Origin: Micromonosporaceae bacterium
Lineage (GTDB): Bacteria > Actinomycetota > Actinomycetes > Mycobacteriales > Micromonosporaceae
Length of the DNA: 36,773 nt
Assembly (NCBI GenBank): GCA_020027875.1
Contig: JAHRHA010000056.1
Location: 1-36,773, forward strand
Direction of reading: 5' to 3'
Shown here: positions 23,380 through 31,892 of the stretch, in pieces
Layout of the letters: each line of letters starts with the position of its first letter
Position numbering within the stretch: the first letter of the stretch is position 1
The notes under the pieces: model-generated
The model's database searches: none
The model's input: only the letters and a program-made list of their open reading frames with translations
What the model was told of the DNA's origin: nothing
Position numbers and translations under genes: made by a program

Positions 23380-25293
23380 ATGAGTATCGGGATCGAAACG
23401 CTCGAGTTCCAGGCCGAGGCGCGGCAGCTCCTGCAGTTGATGGTCCACTCCATCTACTCCAACAAGGACATTTTCCTGCGTGAACTCTTATCCAACGCCT
23501 CCGACGCGTTGGACAAGCTGCGGCTGGAGTCGCTCCGCAACAAGGAGCTCGAGGTCGATACGTCCGATCTGCACATCGACGTCGAGATCGACCAGGAACG
23601 GCGCACACTCATCGTCCGCGACAACGGCATTGGCATGTCACGCGACGAGGTGGTCCAGCTCATCGGCACCATCGCGAAGTCTGGCACAGCCGAACTCGTT
23701 CAGCGGCTCAAGGAGTCGAAGGATGCGGTCGCCTCGCAAGACCTGATCGGTCAGTTCGGCGTCGGCTTCTACTCCACCTTCATGGTGGCCGACAACGTCA
23801 CGCTGTTGACGCGGCGCGCGGCGGAGAGCGGCGGCACCCGTTGGGAGTCCGACGGTTCAGGAACGTACACGATCGAATCGGTCAACGACGCGCCGCAAGG
23901 CACGCAGGTCACCCTGCACCTCAAGCCGGCCGACGACGAAGACCACCTGTTCGACTACACCGAACTGTGGAAGATCAGAGAGATCGTCAAGCGCTACTCG
24001 GACTTCATCGCGTGGCCCATCAAGATGGAGACCGAAAGCGAGGACGACGAAGGGAACACGACGCGGGACATCGAGACGCTCAACTCGATGAAGGCGCTCT
24101 GGGCGCGGCCCAGGGATGAGGTCAACGACGACGAGTACCACGAGTTCTACAAACACATCAGCCACGACTGGACCGATCCGCTCGAGATCGTCCACATGAG
24201 AGCGGAGGGGACGTTCGAGTTCGAGGCGCTGCTCTTCGTTCCGTCCCGTGCGCCGTTCGACCTGTTCATGCGGGGAGCCCGGCGCGGCGTTCAGTTGTAC
24301 GTCAAGCGCGTGTTCATCATGGACGACTGTGAAGCGCTTATGCCAGAGTACCTGCGCTTCATCAGGGGAGTCGTGGACGCACAGGACTTGTCCCTCAACA
24401 TCTCGCGAGAGATCCTCCAGCAGGATCGTCAGATTCAGCTCATGCGCCGGCGCCTGGTCAAGAAGGTGCTGTCGACGGTGAAGGAAATGATGACCTCCAA
24501 CGTGGACAGGTACCACACCTTCTGGAACGAGTTCGGCCGCGCGATCAAGGAAGGGCTGGTCAACGATGTCGAGAATCAGAAGGCGATCCTCGACATCTCA
24601 ACGTTCGCGTCGACACACGACACCGAGCAGGCAACCACGCTGCAGCAGTACGTCGGGCGCATGCGGGACGGGCAACAAGACATCTACTACCTGACTGGCG
24701 AGTCGCGGTCGATGGTCGAGAACTCGCCGCACATGGAGGCTTTTCGCGACAAGGGCTTTGAGGTATTACTCCTGACCGATCCGGTGGACGAGGTGTGGGT
24801 CGGGGGGGTCAACGAGTACGAGGGCAAGCGACTCCAATCGATCGCCAAGGGTCAGGTCGACCTCGACACCGCCGACGAGAAGTCAGACTCCGAGCCCGAA
24901 CGCGAGCAACAGAAGCAAGACTTCGCGGCCCTCCTCTCATGGATGGCCACAACCCTGGAGAAGGACGTGAAGGAGGTCCGGCTGTCCTCGCGCCTTACCA
25001 CATCGCCGGCGTGCATAGTCGGCGACGAGTACGACATCACGCCGACGCTGGCGAACATTTATCGCGCGATGGGACAGGATGTCCCCCACATCAAGCGCAT
25101 CCTTGAACTCAATCCCCATCACCCGTTGGTATCCGGCCTGCAGAAGGCGCATGAACAGCGCAAGGAGGACCCCGCGTTAGCGGAGACGGCGGAGCTTGTG
25201 TACGGGATGGCGCTGCTCGCCGAGGGCGGTGAGCTGAGCGACCCGTCCCGTTTCACCCGCCTGCTGGCCGACCGGCTGACGCGCACGCTGTGA
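23380..25293 (+). CDS. htpG: Molecular chaperone HtpG (Hsp90)
   Basis: The 637-residue cytosolic Hsp90 has an N-terminal GHKL ATPase with FLRELLSNASDALDKLR (catalytic Glu35, Mg-binding Asn39), DNGIGMS (Asp81) and IGQFGVGFYS (residues 123-132). The middle domain includes LYVKRVFIMDDCEALMPEYL and the catalytic-loop LNISREILQQ. The C-terminal dimerisation domain ends DPSRFTRLLADRLTRTL. Full-length for a bacterial HtpG. The ATG at 23380 has AGAAGGG about 6 bases upstream; an in-frame extension to 23110 is not conserved in content. It stands alone, with a 7-bp hairpin 32 bases downstream. Confidence 0.97.
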   Translation: MSIGIETLEFQAEARQLLQLMVHSIYSNKDIFLRELLSNASDALDKLRLESLRNKELEVDTSDLHIDVEIDQERRTLIVRDNGIGMSRDEVVQLIGTIAKSGTAELVQRLKESKDAVASQDLIGQFGVGFYSTFMVADNVTLLTRRAAESGGTRWESDGSGTYTIESVNDAPQGTQVTLHLKPADDEDHLFDYTELWKIREIVKRYSDFIAWPIKMETESEDDEGNTTRDIETLNSMKALWARPRDEVNDDEYHEFYKHISHDWTDPLEIVHMRAEGTFEFEALLFVPSRAPFDLFMRGARRGVQLYVKRVFIMDDCEALMPEYLRFIRGVVDAQDLSLNISREILQQDRQIQLMRRRLVKKVLSTVKEMMTSNVDRYHTFWNEFGRAIKEGLVNDVENQKAILDISTFASTHDTEQATTLQQYVGRMRDGQQDIYYLTGESRSMVENSPHMEAFRDKGFEVLLLTDPVDEVWVGGVNEYEGKRLQSIAKGQVDLDTADEKSDSEPEREQQKQDFAALLSWMATTLEKDVKEVRLSSRLTTSPACIVGDEYDITPTLANIYRAMGQDVPHIKRILELNPHHPLVSGLQKAHEQRKEDPALAETAELVYGMALLAEGGELSDPSRFTRLLADRLTRTL

Positions 25294-25325
25294 GCTGAGG
25301 TCTTTGCGGATGGTGTGCACTGCCC

Positions 25326-25346
25326 GGAGATTATGGTCGAATCTCC
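25326..25346 (+). terminator. Short hairpin downstream of htpG
   Basis: GGAGATT (25326-25332) and AATCTCC (25340-25346) pair perfectly across a 7-base loop, 32 bases after the htpG stop. No T-tract follows. Terminator is likely but unproven. Confidence 0.45.
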
Positions 25347-25404
25347 TCAAAGCGTCGTGTCGGAAGCGAGGCGCCGCAGTACGGCGACAGGTATCGCCCG
25401 GGCG

Positions 25405-25422
25405 GGTACGCGGTCGCGTACC
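25405..25422. promoter_or_regulatory. Perfect 18-base palindrome upstream of copper lipoprotein gene
   Basis: GGTACGCG-GT-CGCGTACC lies 8 bases before the ATG at 25431, where a ribosome-binding site would normally be. No purine-rich site is present. It could be a repressor operator or a hairpin controlling translation. Confidence 0.5.
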
Positions 25423-25430
25423 GTCTTAAC

Positions 25431-26621
25431 ATGCGGTTGAATGTGCGGCACGTCGTGGCAGCAGTGGGCGTCGTCGTCCTCGGCTTCGCCGCCGCGGCCT
25501 GCGCGGGGACGCCCGGGCAGGTGCAGCGGAGCTCACCTCACCGTGGCCACGGGATCGGGGCGAGTGCGCCGCCGCCGGCACCGCTGCGCGATGGTGAACG
25601 ATTTCTGACTCTCGGGATGGCTCAGCCCTTCACGCCGACGCCTATCAAGGGCGGAACCGACGTGTATCGCTGCTTCCTCGTGGACCCCCAGCTGACCATG
25701 GGGGCGTTCGTTACGGGCAGCCAGTTCCTGCCGCAGAACGCAGCGATCGTCCACCACGCGATCTTCTTCCGCGTCGCGCCGACCGACGTGGCAGAGGCTC
25801 GCACGCTCGACACCGATAGCCCAGGCGACGGCTGGAGCTGTTTCGGCGGCACCGGTATCGGGTCCGGCAGAGGCGCCGGCGCCCAGCTGAGGGCCGGCGG
25901 AGGATGGATTGCCGCGTGGGCTCCGGGCGGCAAGGAGACGTTGCTCAAGTCCCGGACCGGCTACCTGTTGGCGCCCGGCAGTCAGATCGTCATGCAGGTG
26001 CACTACAGCCTGCTTGACACCGGCGGGCAACCGGCCGGCGCCGACCAATCCGGCATCCGACTGCGCATGATGGACGGCACCGCCGACCTCGAGCCGTTGC
26101 AGACCTCGCTGCTGCCCGCGCCGGTCGAGCTACCGTGCGCGCCCGGGGAGTCCGGCGCACTATGCGACCGTGAGAGTGCAGTCCTCAACGTGATGCATCG
26201 GTTTGGGCCACAGGCCGGGGCGACAGTGGCCGGCCTCAACCTCCTGTGCCACGGCGGCGGCACGCCCGTGGCTGGGCCGACCCAACGCTGTGATCATAAG
26301 GTTCGTCAAGCCGGTACGGTCCATGCGGTCGCCGGACATATGCATCTGCTCGGGCGTTCGATCACAGTAGAGCTCAATCCCGGCACGCCGAAGGCGCAGA
26401 TGCTGCTTGACGTGCCCGCCTACAACTTCGACAACCAGGGTGCCCGGCCACTGGCAAAGCCCGTCAGGGTGAAGCCCGGCGACACCTACCGGGTGACATG
26501 CACCCACGACGCCGTACTGCGCTCGCAGCTACCTGAGCTTCGTCCACTGGAGCCGCGCTACGTCGTGTGGGGCTCTGGTACGAGCGATGAGATGTGCCTC
26601 GCGATCGTCATCTGGTCTTGA
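25431..26621 (+). CDS. PHM-like copper type II monooxygenase-related lipoprotein
   Basis: The 396-residue lipoprotein (lipobox AAAC, Cys24) resembles the copper type II ascorbate-dependent monooxygenase fold of peptidylglycine hydroxylating monooxygenase. Visible candidate ligands are the HH pair at 108-109 (IVHHAIFF), MQVHYSL with His191, GHMHLLGRS with His303/His305, and DEMCLAIVIW with Met388. The last two correspond to the H-x-H plus Met site that activates oxygen in PHM. Cys pairs suggest disulfides, as expected outside the membrane. Bacterial members have unknown substrates. The gene stands alone behind a perfect palindrome at 25405-25422. Confidence 0.85.
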   Translation: MRLNVRHVVAAVGVVVLGFAAAACAGTPGQVQRSSPHRGHGIGASAPPPAPLRDGERFLTLGMAQPFTPTPIKGGTDVYRCFLVDPQLTMGAFVTGSQFLPQNAAIVHHAIFFRVAPTDVAEARTLDTDSPGDGWSCFGGTGIGSGRGAGAQLRAGGGWIAAWAPGGKETLLKSRTGYLLAPGSQIVMQVHYSLLDTGGQPAGADQSGIRLRMMDGTADLEPLQTSLLPAPVELPCAPGESGALCDRESAVLNVMHRFGPQAGATVAGLNLLCHGGGTPVAGPTQRCDHKVRQAGTVHAVAGHMHLLGRSITVELNPGTPKAQMLLDVPAYNFDNQGARPLAKPVRVKPGDTYRVTCTHDAVLRSQLPELRPLEPRYVVWGSGTSDEMCLAIVIWS

Positions 26622-26640
26622 TGGTCGGCGCCTGACGTCC

Positions 26641-27027
26641 TTACCCGCCGCTGCCGTATGGGCGGGTAATGATCTCGAGGTTATGCCCGTTCGGGTCGTC
26701 GAAGTACGCACCGCGGCCACCGTCGTGGTGGTTGATCCGCCCCGCCTCATGGTGGAAGGGGTCCGCGTAGTAGGCGATGCCGGCCTGCTGGATCCGGCCG
26801 AAGATGGCGTCGAAGTCCTCTTCGGACACCAGGAACGCGTAGTGTTGTGAGGCGATCTTGTCAGCGCCGCTGTCCATGAAGTCCAGCGTGACGCCGTTAC
26901 TGGTCTCGACGGGAATGAACGGGCCGTACGGGGCGCCGACCGCCAACCCCAGAATGGTGGCCAGGAAATCAGCGGCCGCCTTCTTGTCGCGCGCCGCGAC
27001 GATGGTGTGGTTGAGCTGTACGGACAT
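26641..27027 (-). CDS. VOC-family (glyoxalase/dioxygenase-fold) protein
   Basis: The 128-residue vicinal-oxygen-chelate protein has two beta-alpha-beta-beta-beta modules. Candidate metal ligands are His7 (QLNHTIV), His62 (SQHYAFLV) and Glu118 (GHNLEIIT). The ending YFDDPNGHNLEIIT is the classic VOC signature. The metal and substrate are unknown; family members act as glyoxalases, dioxygenases or resistance proteins. I chose the ATG at 27027 because GAGGAGG lies ~9 bases upstream; the in-frame ATG at 27048 sits within that site. It diverges from the N-formylglutamate amidohydrolase gene with 53 bases between starts. Confidence 0.9.
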   Translation of the reverse strand: MSVQLNHTIVAARDKKAAADFLATILGLAVGAPYGPFIPVETSNGVTLDFMDSGADKIASQHYAFLVSEEDFDAIFGRIQQAGIAYYADPFHHEAGRINHHDGGRGAYFDDPNGHNLEIITRPYGSGG

Positions 27028-27080
27028 CGAGGGGTGCCTCCTCATCACAAGCGGTCTGCCTCTAACGTACCGTCGGGTCG

Positions 27081-27935
27081 ATGAGGACCACCGCCGGACA
27101 TCGCATTGTGCTGGGCGCCGACGACAGCCCGGTCATCCTCCACGTGCCGCACGCTTCCCAGGTAATTCCCGCGGATGCACGTGCGGGGCTGCTCCTGGGG
27201 GATGAGGCGCTGGCGATGGAGCTAGCGCACATGACCGACGCGCACACCGATGTCATCGCCGACCGTGCCGCCGCCGCGTCAGACCGCACCCCGTGGTCGT
27301 TAGTGAATCTGCTGTCGCGGCTCGTGATCGATCCCGAACGGTTCCCCGACGATAGGGAGGACATGCGTGCGGTGGGGATGGGTGCGGTGTACACCCGGAC
27401 CAGCCACGGCCAGTTGTTGCGCTCCGATGATGACGCGGCCGCGGAGGATGACCTGCTCGCGCGGTGGTACTGGCCGTACGGACAGGCGATGACCGACCTT
27501 GTCGATGCCCGATTGGCTGCGACTGGCCGGGTGACCGTGATCGACGTGCACTCCTATCCGAGCCAGCGGCTGCCCTATGAGGTGGGAGGCAAGGTGCGGC
27601 CGGCGGTGTGTCTGGGCACGCATTCGTTTCACACCGCCGACTGGCTCCTTGATGCCGGTCGGGAGGCGTTCGCGAGCGGCGGCAGCATCGCCGTGAACAC
27701 GCCGTTCGCGGGCTGCTACGTCCCACTCAAGCATCACGGCAAGGAACCCCGGGTGAGCGCGCTGATGGTGGAGATCCGCCGGGACATTTACATGGTCGAG
27801 CCGGGCGGCCAGCCTACGAATGGCATCGCGGCGGTGATTGCAAGCCTGACGAGGCTGATTGATGCGGTGACTGCGCCGCCGGTCAACGCCCAGAGCGGAA
27901 CACCGTCGGTGCGGTTCACAGGGCGCGACGCTTGA
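27081..27935 (+). CDS. N-formylglutamate amidohydrolase (HutG-type) family protein
   Basis: The 284-residue metal-dependent hydrolase of the N-formylglutamate amidohydrolase family has ILHVPHASQVIP (His21, His24), TVIDVHSYPSQRLPYE (Asp155, His157) and ALMVEIRRDIYM, all typical family blocks. The classical reaction is N-formyl-L-glutamate plus water to glutamate and formate in histidine degradation. No other hut genes are nearby, so the substrate here is uncertain. The start has only a weak ribosome-binding site. The 3' end overlaps the convergent ABC permease gene by 20 bases. Confidence 0.88.
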   Translation: MRTTAGHRIVLGADDSPVILHVPHASQVIPADARAGLLLGDEALAMELAHMTDAHTDVIADRAAAASDRTPWSLVNLLSRLVIDPERFPDDREDMRAVGMGAVYTRTSHGQLLRSDDDAAAEDDLLARWYWPYGQAMTDLVDARLAATGRVTVIDVHSYPSQRLPYEVGGKVRPAVCLGTHSFHTADWLLDAGREAFASGGSIAVNTPFAGCYVPLKHHGKEPRVSALMVEIRRDIYMVEPGGQPTNGIAAVIASLTRLIDAVTAPPVNAQSGTPSVRFTGRDA

Positions 27936-28857
27936 CCCGCCAGACGACCATTGCCAGCAGGATCGCGGCGAGCGCGAGGAAGATGCCTGCCTCAATGCGC
28001 TGGAATGCCCAAAAGCGTTCGGCGGGCTGGTAGCTGATCCAGCCTTGTACACCGTGGTCGTGCAGGTACGTGGTCAGATTCGTGTTGGCGGCGTCGGCCG
28101 CGTCCGACACGGCTTCGAACTCGGCTCGGCTGAGGTGATGGCCGTTGGGGTCGGCGAAGCCTGAGTCGAGTACCCAGTCGTTGGTCACCTCGAAGCGGTT
28201 CCGGGTGAGCGTAACGGGGGGCTGGAAGCGGGGGCGGAGGGCGGTCTCCACGGTGACGCGGACGACGACGAATGCGGCCAACGCGGCTGCCAGGGCGGGG
28301 AGGCTGCGCCGCATGAGGGTGCCTGCGGCGGTGGCGAGGGCGAAGGCGAACAGCGCGTAGGCCGGCGGCGCGAGCCCTTCGACGTCGAAGCCGGCGGGTG
28401 CGAATCGGCTGTTGAGGACGTCCAATGGTTGGCGGTACCAGGTGGTCAAGGCCGCGGCGGCGGCGGTAAGCGCGACCGTCAGCGTGGCCAGGGCGGTGAG
28501 CTTGACCGCCAGCCAACGCATCCGGGGCACGGCTTGGGTCCAGGCGAGTTGCCAGGTGCCGGTTTCGAGTTCGCGGGCCAGCAGCGGCGCGCCAAGAAAC
28601 GCCCCGATCGCGAACGGCACTACGTTGAGCATGGTCAAGACGGCCGTGGTGTAGCCGAAATCCTGCTGGAACCTTGCCATGTTGGTGCTGCACATTGCGG
28701 GGTCGATGAAGGCTCCGTTGAAGCAAACCGCGATGCCGTCGTGGTAGCTGGAGTGCATGGGCAGGCCGAGGGTGAGCAGGATGGCGCCGAGCGCCGCGAC
28801 GAACAGGCCTGCCGCGAGGGCTTCGGCACGGTGCTGGCGCCAGGTTAGCCAGGTCAT
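27916..28857 (-). CDS. ABC transporter permease
   Basis: The 313-residue protein has about six transmembrane segments: near residues 13-32, FGYTTAVLTMLNVVPFAIGA, LATLTVALTAAAAAL, YALFAFALATAAGTLM, LAAALAAFVVVRVTV and the C-terminal IFLALAAILLAMVVWRV. A large extracytoplasmic loop precedes the last segment. The sequence LLARELETGTWQLAWTQAVPR matches ABC-2-type permeases paired with YtrB-like ATPases. The ATG at 28857 overlaps the ATPase stop (ATGA). A longer in-frame extension runs into the ATPase gene and is spurious. Substrate unknown; the YtrA-type regulator suggests antibiotic or cell-envelope stress export. Confidence 0.9.
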   Translation of the reverse strand: MTWLTWRQHRAEALAAGLFVAALGAILLTLGLPMHSSYHDGIAVCFNGAFIDPAMCSTNMARFQQDFGYTTAVLTMLNVVPFAIGAFLGAPLLARELETGTWQLAWTQAVPRMRWLAVKLTALATLTVALTAAAAALTTWYRQPLDVLNSRFAPAGFDVEGLAPPAYALFAFALATAAGTLMRRSLPALAAALAAFVVVRVTVETALRPRFQPPVTLTRNRFEVTNDWVLDSGFADPNGHHLSRAEFEAVSDAADAANTNLTTYLHDHGVQGWISYQPAERFWAFQRIEAGIFLALAAILLAMVVWRVKRRAL

Positions 28858-29759
28858 CTCGGTGCCTCCGAGACGTCGCGCGCGGGTGCGGTGATGCGGT
28901 GGTCTGGGCGGCGCAGGTAGGCCAAAACGAGGTCTTCGAGACTGACGGGGTGTGGCTGCCAGCCGGGTGCGGCCGGAGCGCCCTCGTCGCGGACGAGCAG
29001 GGTGGTGTGCCGGTCGGCGTGGGTGGCCTCGATGACACTGGGTGTGTGGTCGAGGTTGGCGGTGGCGCGGGGGCCGACCAGCAGCCGGTGGGTGGCCAGC
29101 AGCATATCGATGTCTCCGCTGAGCGTGACCCGGCCGTGGTTGAGCACAACGAGGTGATCGCAGACGCGTTCGAGTTCGGTGACGATGTGGGAGGAGAGCA
29201 GGACGGTGATCCCGTCGTCGGCGACCGCGACCATGAGGGTCTGCAGGAATTCGCGTCGGGCCACCGGGTCGAGGCTGGAGAGCGGCTCGTCCAGGATGAG
29301 CAGGTCGGGCCGCTTGGCCAGGGCCAACGCCAAGGCAACCTGAGCCCGTTGCCCGCCGGACAGCGTGCCGGCCTTGCGGTGCAACGGAATGTCCAGGTGC
29401 GACAGTCGACGCTCGGCGAGGTCCTGATCGAAGCGCAGGTTGCAGGAACGGCCGAAGTGCAGCAGGTCCGCGACGGTAAAGCGCGGGTAGATGGGATGGT
29501 CCTGGGCGAGGAACCCGATACGGGACAGCGCTTGCGGAGTGTTGGTCGTCGGGGATTGACCGAAGACCTGCACCGTCCCGTCGGTCGGAGCGATTAGCCC
29601 CACGATGAGCCGCAGGAGCGTGGTCTTGCCCGCGCCGTTGGGGCCCACCAATGCGACTACCCGGCGGGTGGGCAGGGCGAGCGTGCAGTCGCGCAGTGCC
29701 CAGGTCCGGCGGTACAGCTTGCTTAGGCCTTGGGTGCGAAGCGCGTGTTCGGTGCTCAT
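28854..29759 (-). CDS. ABC transporter ATP-binding protein
   Basis: This 301-residue ATPase has Walker A GPNGAGKTT (39-47), the LSGGQ signature (133-137), Walker B LLILDEP (153-159) with D-loop SSLD, and the H-loop His191 (LLSSHIV). The C-terminal ~70 residues after LSGDIDMLL are a typical drug-export-type extension. It sits between the GntR regulator (ATGA overlap at 29756-29759) and the permease (ATGA overlap at 28854-28857), giving a three-gene translationally coupled exporter operon like ytrAB systems. Confidence 0.95.
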   Translation of the reverse strand: MSTEHALRTQGLSKLYRRTWALRDCTLALPTRRVVALVGPNGAGKTTLLRLIVGLIAPTDGTVQVFGQSPTTNTPQALSRIGFLAQDHPIYPRFTVADLLHFGRSCNLRFDQDLAERRLSHLDIPLHRKAGTLSGGQRAQVALALALAKRPDLLILDEPLSSLDPVARREFLQTLMVAVADDGITVLLSSHIVTELERVCDHLVVLNHGRVTLSGDIDMLLATHRLLVGPRATANLDHTPSVIEATHADRHTTLLVRDEGAPAAPGWQPHPVSLEDLVLAYLRRPDHRITAPARDVSEAPR

Positions 29760-30154
29760 GCCACGCCCTCAACCTTCGCGTCGTGGTGGACGGTAGAAAA
29801 GAGCGCGTTGACTGCGTGCTCGTCCAGGCCGGCGGCGTAGGCGCGGTGTAGCCAGCTCTCCAGGCCCCGCCGCAGCGAGGTGTAGGTGCCCGGCGACACG
29901 ATGGCCGATGGCGTGTGGGTGACGAAGGTGCCCTGACCGGGCCGCCCGGTGACCAGTGCCTCCTGCTCCAGTTGCCGGTAGGCCTTAGCGACCGTGTTCG
30001 GGTTGATCGCGAGGCTCTCGACGACCTCGCGGATCAGAGGCAATCGGTCGTCGGGCTGCAGAAAGCCCAGCAGAACGGCTTGGCGGACCTGCTGGACTAG
30101 TTGCAAGTACGGCGGCACACCGGAGTTGGCGTCGAGCCGGAAGACGAACATCAA
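29756..30154 (-). CDS. GntR-family (YtrA-type) transcriptional regulator
   Basis: The 132-residue repressor has a GntR winged helix at residues 11-77 (PYLQLVQQVRQAVLLGFL, LPLIREVVESLAINPNTVAK, AYRQLEQEALVTGRPGQGTF). A short helical C-terminal tail rather than a ligand domain follows, which defines the YtrA subfamily. These dimers repress their own ABC transporter operon. GGAG lies 6 bases before the ATG at 30154. A 13-bp-arm palindrome (30166-30193) overlaps the promoter region immediately upstream and is the likely operator. The stop overlaps the ATPase start. Confidence 0.95.
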   Translation of the reverse strand: MMFVFRLDANSGVPPYLQLVQQVRQAVLLGFLQPDDRLPLIREVVESLAINPNTVAKAYRQLEQEALVTGRPGQGTFVTHTPSAIVSPGTYTSLRRGLESWLHRAYAAGLDEHAVNALFSTVHHDAKVEGVA

Positions 30155-30162
30155 CCGCTCCT

Positions 30163-30401
30163 CTACTGCTTCACTAGGTTCCTAGTAAAGCAGCAGAACA
30201 ATGCGGCGTCAACACCGTCTCGATCGGTCTGCATGAGAGCGGTGGAGGAGACGTATACGAGTTCCCACAGGTGGCCGTCGAGATCTGCAACGTACCCGGA
30301 ATGCCCGCCCATTCCTTCTCCAATGGAGTGCGCACCGCGGCGCGGTCTACGTCGGCGACGCCCAAGGTGATGATCGATAGACGTTGTGGCTTCGAGGGCA
30401 T
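30163..30401 (-). pseudogene. VOC-family protein remnant
   Basis: The start MPSKPQRLSIITLGVADVDR is a typical VOC N-terminus, and the adjacent frame gives GGHSGYVADLDGHLWELVYV, a typical VOC C-terminus. About 60 residues between them are missing and the two halves are in different frames. This is therefore a deleted, frameshifted gene. Its C-terminal frame reads through the GntR operator to a stop at 30163-30165, so the ABC operon's control region sits on the remnant's end. Confidence 0.65.
30166..30193. promoter_or_regulatory. Operator palindrome of the GntR-ABC operon
   Basis: CTGCTTCACTAGG (30166-30178) and CCTAGTAAAGCAG (30181-30193) are inverted repeats with one mismatch and a 2-base spacer, 12 bases upstream of the gntR start. 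Size and position fit a YtrA-type dimer site giving autorepression. Confidence 0.7.
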
Positions 30402-30564
30402 AGCACGGTTCAGGATTTCAACCATGAGGTCAGACTATTGAACGGCTCCGACAATTCTCGGCGCCTGAGTCGCAGCTTGAAGCCTCATTCGCTGGCTCGA
30501 TTCCCATTGCCCATGCGCGCCGGCATAATCACCGTCTCGGGATGATCCACCTAGCGAGAGGACC

Positions 30565-31779
30565 GTGCGTCACATGGCCCGTCCACACCGTCGGGGACGC
30601 CTCTGGCGAACCAAGCCGTCCGTCATCGTGGCCATCGTGCCCGTCATCGCGGTCCTCAATGCGTGCGCCGGATCCCCCGCTGTGAGCCCGCCGCCCGTCG
30701 CATCCGCCTCCGTGGCAGGACGCTATCTCGACGGCGGCGACACTACGCACCCGGTCGACCTGCTTCCCGACGGCGCTGCTTACACCTGGCAGGAGGCAGG
30801 CTTCGTCTTCCGGGACACCTATGTTCTTGCGGGGGACACCATCACGTTCACAGGTGAGTCTTGCGATGGCGCGAAGGGGACCTACCGCTGGTCGCTTGAT
30901 GGGGACGCGCTCAGCCTTGCGGCCGTCGACGACCCGTGCGTGGGGCGGTCCTCCGTATTGATTCGGCGCCTGGCTCGGGCCGCGGAGCAACGCCCGTTCA
31001 CCGTCGTCCAGCCGTCGAAGTTGATCCTCCAGCCTGGATATAACCTCGCCGCTGCGGACGCGGCGGGCGACTTATACACGACTGACGGCCACCGCGGCTT
31101 CTACAAGTACCACCCAGACGGCACCGTCGTCGGAAGCTGGCCGGACGCGCTCAGCTTCACCGTCGGCATCACCGTGGACAGCCGGGGCCACATCTATGTC
31201 GCGAACTTCGACGACGGCACGGTCCACAAGTTCGACGGCACCGGTAATCCGCTGAGGCAGTGGACGGTCGACGGTGGAGCAGTCGGCCCGGTCGGTATCG
31301 CCCATGACGCGCATGACAACATCTACGTGGCACTGCACCGGATCCACGACCACTACGTCGAGAAATACTCGCCGGACGGCAAGCTGCTCGCCACCTGGGC
31401 GGGTCTCGGCGCGGGCGACGGACAGGTGGGTGCCGGCTCGCATGACGGCCCCTCGGAGATCGCCGTCGATGCCGCCGGTAACTCGTACATCACGGATCCT
31501 GTCAACAATCGGGTGGTGAGCTTCGGTTCCGACGGAACGTTCCGGTACAACCTCACTGGCAACGGCGATCGCACACTGGTGCACCCCAGCACTGTGGCCG
31601 TCGACACCCAAGGCAACGTCTACACAGACTCTGGGCTGACCCTGTGGAAGTTCGACCGGACGGGCGCGTTCGTCGGCGAGTGGTTCACGCCAACGCCGGG
31701 CACCATCGTGGTTGATGGACGGGACCGCGTGCTCCAAGTGGACGCCGAGATCAGGCTGTTGGGTTTCCCGGCACCGTGA
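30565..31779 (+). CDS. NHL-repeat lipoprotein
   Basis: The 404-residue predicted lipoprotein has a basic N-terminus, a hydrophobic core (SVIVAIVPVIAVLNAC) and lipobox Cys34. Residues ~50-130 form a small beta domain with a Cys pair. Residues ~150-400 contain at least five NHL/beta-propeller repeats, each with a GITVDSRGHIYVANFDDGTV-like unit (GIAHDAHDNIYVALHRI, EIAVDAAGNSYITDPVNNRV, TVAVDTQGNVYTDSG). NHL propellers bind proteins, polysaccharides or small molecules. The GTG at 30565 follows GAGAGG; an ATG at 30574 is an alternative. Function unknown. Confidence 0.85.
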   Translation: MRHMARPHRRGRLWRTKPSVIVAIVPVIAVLNACAGSPAVSPPPVASASVAGRYLDGGDTTHPVDLLPDGAAYTWQEAGFVFRDTYVLAGDTITFTGESCDGAKGTYRWSLDGDALSLAAVDDPCVGRSSVLIRRLARAAEQRPFTVVQPSKLILQPGYNLAAADAAGDLYTTDGHRGFYKYHPDGTVVGSWPDALSFTVGITVDSRGHIYVANFDDGTVHKFDGTGNPLRQWTVDGGAVGPVGIAHDAHDNIYVALHRIHDHYVEKYSPDGKLLATWAGLGAGDGQVGAGSHDGPSEIAVDAAGNSYITDPVNNRVVSFGSDGTFRYNLTGNGDRTLVHPSTVAVDTQGNVYTDSGLTLWKFDRTGAFVGEWFTPTPGTIVVDGRDRVLQVDAEIRLLGFPAP

Positions 31780-31803
31780 CGACGGTCCCAGCAATAATCG
31801 CTC

Positions 31804-31867
31804 TTGACACAGCGCTGCAGTCGGCTTTACGTTACTAGGAGGTTATGTAACTAAGAGGTGATGGAAC
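31804..31867 (+). promoter_or_regulatory. Promoter and repeat motif upstream of the DinB/mycothiol gene
   Basis: A consensus TTGACA (31804-31809) is followed after 18 bases by TACGTT (31828-31833), a TAnnnT -10. Overlapping it are two related 20-base units (31832-31851 and 31848-31867), TTACTAGGAGGTTATGTAAC and a 15-of-20 match, plus a GTTAC/GTAAC dyad. This looks like a regulator-binding region. Confidence 0.55.
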
Positions 31868-31892
31868 TGAATGGTTATAGAGGGGTAGCGCG

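Noticed and set aside
28858..29772. N-terminal extension of the ABC permease frame
   Set aside because: It lies fully within the ATPase gene, is Arg/Pro-rich and has no signal; the ATG at 28857 overlaps the ATPase stop.
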